From positions 1-11,830 of the forward strand of contig CALVRP010000107.1 in assembly GCA_944358665.1 (NCBI GenBank): 11,830 bases of DNA. Reading direction: 5' to 3'. This DNA is from an uncultured Bacilli bacterium. Lineage in GTDB: Bacteria; Bacillota_I; Bacilli_A; RF39; UBA660. Below the pieces are notes generated by a model that was not told the DNA's origin, made no database searches, and saw only the letters and a program-made list of their open reading frames with translations. Shown here in pieces: positions 6,873 through 11,830 of the stretch (its first letter is position 1; every line of letters begins with the position of its first letter). A program made the translations under genes and the position numbers.

Positions 6873-7530
6873 TTTTTACATCCTTAACAATCTTTCCATC
6901 CTTAACCGTAATAATTCTTGTAGCCATTTTAGCTAATCTTAAATCATGTGTTACTATTATAATTGTTTGTCCTAAATTATTATAATGTTTAAATAATTTC
7001 ATTATATTTTTTGCATTTATACTATCTAAATTACCCGTTGGTTCATCCGCTAAAATAATCTTTGGATTATTTATTAAAGCCCTACCAATCGCTGTACGCT
7101 GTTGCTGACCACCAGATAAATCATTAGGTAAATAATTTTCTTTATCTTTTATATTTAAATCGTTAATAATTTTCTCATAAGCATTAGTTTTTTTACCAGA
7201 TAATAATGCGGGCAATAAAATATTTTCTTTTACTGAAAGCATAGGTAATAAATTATAAAACTGGAAAATAAAACCAATATTTTCTCTTCTGAATATTATC
7301 ATCTCTTCATTATTCAACTTTGTAATATCAGTATTATTAATAATAATTTCACCACTATCGGCTTTATCCAATCCAGCTAAAAGATGTAAAAGTGTACTTT
7401 TACCACTACCACTTGGCCCTACTATAGCAACAAACTCTCCTTTTTTAATATTCAAACAAGCATTATTTACTGCAACTACAATATCAACACCTTGTTTGTA
7501 AGTCTTAAATAATTTTTTTACTTTTATCAT
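6853..7530 (-). CDS. ABC transporter ATPase, MacB/LolD-type
   Basis: A 225-residue nucleotide-binding subunit with every ABC motif intact: Walker A GPSGSGKST (38-46), Q-loop Gln90, signature LSGGQQQR (138-145), Walker B IILADEPTG (158-166) with Glu163, D-loop NLDS (167-170) and switch His195. The sequence FIFQFYNLLPMLSVKENILLP (87-107) is typical of the MacB/LolD/BceA group that works with FtsX-like permeases. It hydrolyses ATP on the cytoplasmic side to drive the permease encoded next. ATG 7530 is preceded by AGGAGGTG, an almost complete Shine-Dalgarno sequence, at eight bases. The last codons overlap the permease start. I could not find a convincing promoter in the 138-base gap to glmS. Confidence 0.96.
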   Translation of the reverse strand: MIKVKKLFKTYKQGVDIVVAVNNACLNIKKGEFVAIVGPSGSGKSTLLHLLAGLDKADSGEIIINNTDITKLNNEEMIIFRRENIGFIFQFYNLLPMLSVKENILLPALLSGKKTNAYEKIINDLNIKDKENYLPNDLSGGQQQRTAIGRALINNPKIILADEPTGNLDSINAKNIMKLFKHYNNLGQTIIIVTHDLRLAKMATRIITVKDGKIVKDVKNVKAHN

Positions 7531-7617
7531 TTTATAAACACCTCCTCATAAATATCTTACGACAAAAAATTAAAAAACCCTTTTTTTATATATAAAAATG
7601 TGTTTTTTTATGAAAAG

Positions 7618-7646
7618 TTGTTTTTTAAATGATTTTTTTATATAAT
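7618..7646 (+). promoter_or_regulatory. Promoter of glmS
   Basis: TTGTTT (7618-7623) and TATAAT (7641-7646) are 17 bases apart. Transcription should start near 7653, giving a leader of only about 16 bases that contains the AAAGGA ribosome site. That leaves no room for a regulatory leader RNA. Confidence 0.65.
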
Positions 7647-7668
7647 TAAAATAGAAAGGAAAATGTTT

Positions 7669-9471
7669 ATGTGTGGAATTATTGGTTATGTTGGCAAAAA
7701 AAATGCCATTAATATTTTAATTCAAAGTTTAGAAGCCTTAGAATACCGTGGGTATGATTCAGCAGGTATTGCTTATGGGACCTGTAATAGAATTGAAATT
7801 ATTAAAACTAGTGGCAAAATAAAAAATTTAAAAAATAAAATAAATCCTGACATCCATTCTAATATTGGAATTGGTCACACTAGATGGGCAACTCATGGAC
7901 GGCCCAATGATTTAAACGCTCATCCACATAAGATAGGAAAATTTACTATCGTTCATAATGGAATTATTGAAAACTCAGAAACATTAAAAAAATTACTAAT
8001 AAAGGAAAATTATAAATTTAAATCAGAAACTGATTCTGAAGTAATTGCTGGACTCTTAGATAAATTATACAGTGAAAAAAATGATATTTTAAATGTTTTA
8101 AAACAATTAAAAAAACTATTAATCGGTTCATATGCCTTAGGTATTTTATGCGATGATATTCCCGGCACTATATATGCGGTTAGAAAAGATAGTCCTTTAA
8201 TTATTGGAATTAGTGATGAAGGAAACTTCATCGCATCTGATGTGCCAGCAATTTTAAAATATACTAAAAAATACATGTTATTAAGATCTAATGAAATTGC
8301 TGAAATAAACGATAAAATAACCGTTTATAATGAGAAGTTAGAACCGATTAATAAAGAAATTTTAATTTTTGATGGAAACCTAGAAGATGCTGAAAAAAAT
8401 GGATTTGATCCTTTTATGGTAAAAGAAATATATGAAGAGCCAAAAGTTATTAAAGAAACGATAACACCTCTTTTAAAATTTGGTATGGAATCATTAAATG
8501 ATAGTTTCCCCAATTTTAAAAAATACAATAAAATTCAAATTATTGGGTGTGGTAGTGCTTATCATGCTGGTTTGATAGGTAAAAGTTTAATTGAAAAATA
8601 TGGAGATATGCCTGTATCAGTTGAAGTAGCAAGCGAATTTAGATATCAAAAAGTTTTCTTAGATAAAAAAACTTTAGTTATTTTAATTTCCCAATCAGGA
8701 GAAACCGCTGATACTATGGCTTCCTTGCGAAAAGTAAAAGAACTAAATATCGATACATTAGCAATTGTCAATGTTTTATCTTCTTCTATTGCTAGAGAAG
8801 CTGACAATGTTGTTTACACTAAGGCTGGCCCAGAAATATCTGTAGCTACTACAAAAGCTTATTTAGCTCAAATTACAATTCTAAGTTTAATTGCCCTAGA
8901 TATTGCTTATTGTAAAAAAATAATAAATGATGAAAAAGCAAATCAGATAATCAAATCTTTTGAAGACCTATCAAAAATCATTAAAGAAATGATTGAAATA
9001 GATTATCAAGATATTGCTAAAGACTTATACAAACATCAAACTTGTTTCTATATTGGAAGAGGTATTGATTATGCTTTAAGTATGGAAGGTTCTTTAAAAC
9101 TAAAAGAAATTTCCTACATTAATAGTATTTGTTATCCTGCCGGAGAATTAAAACATGGAACTATTTCACTGATCGAAGATGGAACACCTGTCATTGCTGT
9201 TATAACCGATAAAAAAATAGCTGATAAAACCATTAGTAATATTAAAGAAGTTAAATCTAGAGGAGCTTTTGTTATATTAATAATTAATGATAATATTAAA
9301 GTGGAAACAGAAGTGGCAGATAAAATAATTAGAATACCAACTACAAATGACTTTACCCAAAGTATAATTACGGCAATTCCTTTACAACTAATCGGTTATG
9401 AAACAGCCAAATTATTAGGAAGAGACATCGATAAACCAAAAAATTTAGCAAAATCAGTTACTGTTGAATAA
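7669..9471 (+). CDS. glmS: Glutamine-fructose-6-phosphate aminotransferase (isomerising)
   Basis: A 600-residue cytoplasmic enzyme that makes glucosamine-6-phosphate from fructose-6-phosphate and glutamine, the entry to UDP-GlcNAc used by MurG. I start at ATG 7669, not the in-frame ATG at 7663: this gives MCGIIGYVG with the catalytic Cys at residue 2, and AAAGGA is then eight bases upstream instead of two. The glutaminase domain shows YRGYDSAG (26-33), GHTRWATHGRP (69-79), HNG (96-98) and TDSE (121-124). The two SIS domains show GCGSAYHAG (293-301) and SQSGETADT (341-349). The isomerase region YPAGELKHG (489-497) and the conserved C-terminal tail LAKSVTVE (593-600) are intact. Length equals that of Bacillus GlmS. 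It is a single-gene unit with its own promoter and terminator. Confidence 0.98.
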   Translation: MCGIIGYVGKKNAINILIQSLEALEYRGYDSAGIAYGTCNRIEIIKTSGKIKNLKNKINPDIHSNIGIGHTRWATHGRPNDLNAHPHKIGKFTIVHNGIIENSETLKKLLIKENYKFKSETDSEVIAGLLDKLYSEKNDILNVLKQLKKLLIGSYALGILCDDIPGTIYAVRKDSPLIIGISDEGNFIASDVPAILKYTKKYMLLRSNEIAEINDKITVYNEKLEPINKEILIFDGNLEDAEKNGFDPFMVKEIYEEPKVIKETITPLLKFGMESLNDSFPNFKKYNKIQIIGCGSAYHAGLIGKSLIEKYGDMPVSVEVASEFRYQKVFLDKKTLVILISQSGETADTMASLRKVKELNIDTLAIVNVLSSSIAREADNVVYTKAGPEISVATTKAYLAQITILSLIALDIAYCKKIINDEKANQIIKSFEDLSKIIKEMIEIDYQDIAKDLYKHQTCFYIGRGIDYALSMEGSLKLKEISYINSICYPAGELKHGTISLIEDGTPVIAVITDKKIADKTISNIKEVKSRGAFVILIINDNIKVETEVADKIIRIPTTNDFTQSIITAIPLQLIGYETAKLLGRDIDKPKNLAKSVTVE

Positions 9472-9494
9472 AACCCAGTTTAAAACTGGGTTTT
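9470..9494. terminator. Bidirectional terminator between glmS and prepilin pair B
   Basis: AAAACCCAGTT (9470-9480) pairs with AACTGGGTTTT (9484-9494) around a three-base loop, followed by further T on the plus strand; the left arm gives the U-run on the other strand. It starts inside the glmS stop codon and ends three bases before the prepilin stop, so it serves both convergent genes. Confidence 0.88.
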
Positions 9495-9497
9495 TGT

Positions 9498-9977
9498 TTA
9501 AGGAATTGTTTTATTTAATTTGCATGAACTTTCATCTTTATCAGACTTTACTGGCGTTTTATCACTAGCAGATTTAGTAACACAAATATTACTACGATTA
9601 TCATATATTGCCATTTCCACATCTCCACTTTCACTTATATATACATTTCCACTATAAGGGCTACTTCCGGTATAATCTAAATAATTAGTTGTTGTTGTTT
9701 GGGTAGAACCATCAACAGTAACTCTTTGGCTACTAATTTCACCTTTAGTGTAAGTAACTAATAAAGGCACTGTATTATCAGAAGTAACTAAAGTCGTATA
9801 ATAATTATTAGCCGCTTTATTTATTGAATAAGCTGTATCTAAAAATGTATTTTCATTAGCTTTTCTCAAAACATTAATAATAATCGGTGTTGTTATTAAA
9901 GCTAAAATAGCAAGTATTGCGAGTACGGCAAGAAGCTCTACTAATGTAAATCCTTTTAGCTGCATTCGTTTGGACAT
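9498..9977 (-). CDS. Type IV prepilin-like protein B2
   Basis: A 159-residue prepilin with a nine-residue basic leader (MSKRMQLKG), then FTLVELLAVLAILAILALITTP, so cleavage after Gly9 leaves mature Phe1 and Glu5. The helix continues to SINKAANNYY (51-60), which matches the AA-x-x-Tyr block of the other three prepilins here. The C-terminal domain is larger and different: a Thr/Ser-rich stretch (90-99), then YSGNVYISESGDVEMAIYD (108-126) and two cysteines (132, 152) that could form a disulfide. ATG 9977 has AGGAGG six bases upstream. The start lies 22 bases inside the end of B1, so translation is probably coupled. The larger head and longer leader suggest that B2 may be the major or tip subunit of the pair, which is inference. 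Confidence 0.9.
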   Translation of the reverse strand: MSKRMQLKGFTLVELLAVLAILAILALITTPIIINVLRKANENTFLDTAYSINKAANNYYTTLVTSDNTVPLLVTYTKGEISSQRVTVDGSTQTTTTNYLDYTGSSPYSGNVYISESGDVEMAIYDNRSNICVTKSASDKTPVKSDKDESSCKLNKTIP

Positions 9978-10327
9978 GTTCCGCCTCCTACTTCATTATA
10001 TTTGAGGTCATATTTATCACCATTACGTTTAACGCTTATAGTATCATTATATATTTCACAGTCATCACAAATAACACTTGTAGAAATATAACCACCATTC
10101 ATTAATTCTTGAACACTTACTGAACCAGTAGAACCAGCAGAAAAATCATCTGTATGATCCTTTACATAATCTAAAGCTGCACTATTAATAAATTCTTTAG
10201 TCTGATCTTCTAATTCTTTATTAGAACTATTCAACATATTTAAAATAGCTGGAAAAGCAATTAAACTAATAACAGCTAGAATAACAACAGTTCCAATTAA
10301 TTCAATTAAAGTAAAGCCTCTATTCAT
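9956..10327 (-). CDS. Type IV prepilin-like protein B1 with paired cysteines
   Basis: A 123-residue prepilin: leader MNRG, then FTLIELIGTVVILAVISLIAFP. The block FINSAALDYV (46-55) and SVQELMNGGYIS (71-82) correspond to blocks in A1 and A2, so this is a paralogue. Unlike them it has four cysteines in two close pairs, CDDC (87-90) and CPNEC (118-122), the latter two residues from the end. Outside the cell these would form two disulfides or bind a metal. I use ATG 10327 because AGGTGA lies five bases upstream; a GTG nine bases earlier is inside that ribosome site. It is the first gene of pair B, behind an extended -10 promoter. Function: pilin or pseudopilin subunit of an unknown assembly. Confidence 0.9.
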   Translation of the reverse strand: MNRGFTLIELIGTVVILAVISLIAFPAILNMLNSSNKELEDQTKEFINSAALDYVKDHTDDFSAGSTGSVSVQELMNGGYISTSVICDDCEIYNDTISVKRNGDKYDLKYNEVGGGTCPNECS

Positions 10328-10352
10328 TATTATCACCTATTTTCCTATACTC

Positions 10353-10361
10353 ATTATAGCA
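10353..10361 (-). promoter_or_regulatory. Extended -10 promoter of prepilin pair B
   Basis: The reverse strand reads TGCTATAAT at 10361-10353, an extended -10 element ending 25 bases before the B1 start codon. The -35 region is T-rich without a good hexamer. Transcription would begin near 10346. Confidence 0.6.
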
Positions 10362-10387
10362 CGAAAAAGTATAAACAAAAATATTTT

Positions 10388-10429
10388 TTACCAGGAACCG
10401 CCAACTATATAAGTTAATAAAAATTTCAT
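10388..10429 (-). other. Possible 13-codon peptide ORF, unsupported by a ribosome site
   Basis: On the reverse strand an ATG at 10429 opens a frame of 13 codons, MKFLLTYIVGGSW, ending in TAA. It lies in the gap between lemA and prepilin pair B, over the only GC-richer patch there. It has a basic-hydrophobic start and an IVGG-containing end that recalls short hydrophobic signalling peptides. There is no Shine-Dalgarno sequence and no regulator gene nearby, so chance is the likelier explanation. Confidence 0.12.
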
Positions 10430-10471
10430 GGCAAATTAACAGAAATACTAACTAGGGAAATTAAAAAAATT

Positions 10472-11026
10472 TCATAATTCCAACGTAACATTTTCTCTTT
10501 CATTATCTTTAGCTTCAAACCATTTTTTAGAAGTATAACCAAATAATTTCGCTAAAATACTATTAGGAAACATTTCTACTTTATTATTAAATTCTCGAAC
10601 ACAACCATTATAGTATTTTCTTGAATTCGCAATATCATTTTCAATATTAGTAAGTTCATGACTCAATTTTAAAAAGTTTTCATTAGCCTTTAAATCAGGA
10701 TAATCTTCAGCAAGTATCATTATTTTTCCAATATATCTATTAATTTTATCACTTGTATTTAGTCTTTCCATATAAGATAAGGCATCATAATTAACTCTTC
10801 TTAAATTAGCTATTTCCCTTAAAATTTTTTGTTCATGATCAGCATATCCTTTAACCGTTTCAACTAAATTAGGTACTAAATCCCATCTTTTTTTTAAATA
10901 AACATCCATCGTTGAAAAAGCTTCCTTTACTTTATTATCTATTCCTATAAAAACATTATACATTATAAGAACATAAATAAAAAGTAAAACAATAATTCCT
11001 ATTATTATACCCACTACATATATCAT
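10472..11026 (-). CDS. lemA: LemA family protein
   Basis: A 184-residue protein of the LemA family, conserved membrane-anchored helical proteins of unknown molecular function. It has one N-terminal transmembrane helix (about 4-22) with a short outside end. The family core follows: NKVKEAFSTMDVYLKKRWDLVPNLV, of which YLKKRWDLVPNLVETVKGY (43-61) is the most conserved run, then AEDYPDLKANENFLKL (106-121), IENDIANSRKYYN (128-140) and FNNKVEMFPNSILAKLFGY (146-164). Length is normal. ATG 11026 follows AGGAGG at six bases. In many genomes LemA sits beside an HtpX-like protease or a TPM-domain protein; here it stands alone. No clear terminator follows, so some transcripts may continue into prepilin pair B. 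Confidence 0.95.
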   Translation of the reverse strand: MIYVVGIIIGIIVLLFIYVLIMYNVFIGIDNKVKEAFSTMDVYLKKRWDLVPNLVETVKGYADHEQKILREIANLRRVNYDALSYMERLNTSDKINRYIGKIMILAEDYPDLKANENFLKLSHELTNIENDIANSRKYYNGCVREFNNKVEMFPNSILAKLFGYTSKKWFEAKDNERENVTLEL

Positions 11027-11046
11027 ATTAATCCTCCTATACTTTT

Positions 11047-11076
11047 ATAATATCACACATTAAACTGAAATAGCAA
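11047..11076 (-). promoter_or_regulatory. Promoter of lemA
   Basis: On the reverse strand TTGCTA (11076-11071) and TATTAT (11052-11047) are 18 bases apart, and TGA precedes the -10 box as an extended -10 element (TGATATTAT). Transcription would start near 11040, about 14 bases before the lemA ATG. Confidence 0.6.
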
Positions 11077-11081
11077 CATGA

Positions 11082-11120
11082 AAAAGAGACTTCTATATAA
11101 GTCCTTTTATTTAATAAAAG
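11082..11120. repeat. Two overlapping inverted repeats in the lemA-exchanger gap
   Basis: One hairpin pairs 11082-11092 (AAAAGAGACTT) with 11099-11108 (AAGTCCTTTT): ten base pairs with one bulged A and a six-base loop. A second, perfect palindrome CTTTTATT-T-AATAAAAG (11104-11120) shares the CTTTT arm, so the two structures exclude each other. Both lie between the divergent promoters of lemA and the exchanger gene. The first looks like an intrinsic terminator on the minus strand (T-run after the stem). Confidence 0.4.
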
Positions 11121-11183
11121 TAATTTTACTTGACATTTTTATCTTCATAAAATTCTCTTTCATACTAAAATTTTAATTTTTAA

Positions 11184-11192
11184 TGATATAAT
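11184..11192 (+). promoter_or_regulatory. Extended -10 promoter of the exchanger gene
   Basis: TGATATAAT (11184-11192) is a full extended -10 element, 38 bases before the ATG at 11231. No good -35 box lies at the usual distance. A perfect TTGACA at 11130-11135 is too far upstream to pair with it. Confidence 0.6.
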
Positions 11193-11230
11193 ATAGAAAA
11201 GATAAGGAATAATAAAAGTGGTGACGTTCT

Positions 11231-11830
11231 ATGCTTATGACAATATTTTTTTTATTAATTGGGCTTACTTTATTAGTTGTGTTTTCTAATATATTTGTCG
11301 ATGCAGCCTCTTCTTTAGCTAACAGTTTTAAAATTCCTAAAATGGTTATTGGATTAACTATTGCTGCTTTTGGCACATGTACACCAGAACTCGCAATTTC
11401 TTTTAACAGTATTTTAGAAAAAAGCTATGATATTACTATATCAAATGTTATTGGAAGTTGTATTATTAATATTCTTTTAATTATTGGTCTTGCTAGTATA
11501 GTAAAAGCCATAAAAATAAAAACTATAACCGTTAAAAACGAATTATTTTTATTATTAATCACTACTATTACTTTTGCGATATTGTTTTTAGATAATACGT
11601 TAAGTAAAGCCGATGCTTTAATATTAATTATATTTTTTATTGTCTTAGGTTTATATTTATATAATATGATTAAGCATTTTAAAAAAACAGAAATCGAACA
11701 GCCAAAATACAGTAAGATAATGGCACTTATTATAACTATACTTTCTATAGCAACAATTACTGTAGCTAGTGAAATTGTTGTAAATTCAACTATGGCAATC
11801 GCCGAAAGTTTTAATATTTCTATTAAAATT
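11231..11830 (+). CDS. Sodium/calcium exchanger-family antiporter, N-terminal part (runs off window)
   Basis: The frame stays open for 200 codons to the window end. It matches CaCA-superfamily cation antiporters of the YrbG/NCX_Mj type, which usually have about 300-320 residues and ten helices in two inverted halves. The first alpha repeat is clear: VDAASSLANSFKIPKMVIG (23-41), LTIAAFGTCTPELAIS (42-57) with the ion-binding Glu53, and SNVIGSCIINILLIIG (71-86) with Ser76 and Asn80. The second alpha repeat begins at ASEIVVNSTMAIAESF (179-194). Predicted role: exchange of Ca2+ or another cation for Na+ or H+ across the cytoplasmic membrane. In the usual GTSxPE motif the Ser is Cys50 here. ATG 11231 follows GGTGA at six bases; Met3 is a poorer alternative. 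The C-terminal third is outside the window. Confidence 0.88.
   Translation, partial: MLMTIFFLLIGLTLLVVFSNIFVDAASSLANSFKIPKMVIGLTIAAFGTCTPELAISFNSILEKSYDITISNVIGSCIINILLIIGLASIVKAIKIKTITVKNELFLLLITTITFAILFLDNTLSKADALILIIFFIVLGLYLYNMIKHFKKTEIEQPKYSKIMALIITILSIATITVASEIVVNSTMAIAESFNISIKI

Noticed and set aside
7531..7617. Promoter of the ABC transporter unit
   Set aside because: TATATA/TATAAA stretches exist on the minus strand but none has a convincing -35 box or extended -10 element.
7663..7668. Upstream in-frame ATG adding two residues to GlmS
   Set aside because: It lies only two bases after AAAGGA and would bury the catalytic Cys at position 4; the ATG at 7669 gives the required Met-Cys start.
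8010..8528. Minus-strand frames inside glmS
   Set aside because: GlmS is intact and unmistakable on the plus strand; the opposite frames are by-products of its codon use.
10328..10336. GTG start for prepilin B1 three codons upstream
   Set aside because: The GTG is inside the AGGTGA site that serves the ATG at 10327.
10457..10473. GAAATT-AATTTC inverted repeat at the lemA stop as a terminator
   Set aside because: Only six mostly A-T pairs, overlapping the stop codon, with no U-run after it; too weak to call.
11130..11135. Perfect TTGACA as the -35 box of the exchanger gene
   Set aside because: The nearest good TATAAT is over 50 bases away and nothing resembling a -10 box lies 16-18 bases downstream.
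11173..11376. Minus-strand frame across the exchanger gene start
   Set aside because: It is antisense to the first alpha repeat of the exchanger and lacks a ribosome site.

Overview
The window looks like a piece of chromosome from a very AT-rich Gram-positive bacterium of the Bacilli/Firmicutes type. The evidence is the low GC, MurG beside a DivIB/FtsQ protein, Gram-positive style prepilins, strong Shine-Dalgarno sites and sigma-A-like promoters. TGA is a stop (it ends lemA) and Trp is written TGG, so this is not a code-4 Mollicute. Gut Erysipelotrichales- or RF39-like lineages would fit, but that placement is inference.

Layout. 1-653 (minus): the start of uvrC preceded by a ygjV-like membrane protein gene. 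699-2101 (plus): a consensus promoter, a YigZ/IMPACT-family gene and a lipoprotein with a Tat-like leader. 2131-2842 (minus): two tandem prepilin genes (pair A). 2923-4908 (minus): murG, divIB/ftsQ and a 72-residue membrane protein gene. 4956-7530 (minus): an ABC exporter, with overlapping ATPase and FtsX-type permease genes. 7669-9471 (plus): glmS. 9498-10327 (minus): two more prepilin genes (pair B), overlapping by 22 nt. 10472-11026 (minus): lemA. 11231-11830 (plus): the first 200 codons of a sodium/calcium exchanger-family gene that runs off the end. Convergent gene ends are closed by compact hairpins at 2101-2130 and 9470-9494. No gap exceeds 300 bases.

Most genes concern the cell envelope: GlmS starts amino-sugar synthesis, MurG completes lipid II, DivIB/FtsQ acts in the divisome, and the prepilins, lipoprotein, LemA and ABC exporter are membrane or surface proteins. 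They are separate transcription units, not one pathway operon.

The least explained content is the two prepilin pairs with no pilus assembly gene near them, the lipoprotein with a second signal-peptide-like segment in its middle, and the small membrane protein attached to murG-divIB. I found no CRISPR array, transposon, tRNA, rRNA or phage gene. I do not see a clearly new multi-gene system; the orphan prepilin pairs are the best candidate.
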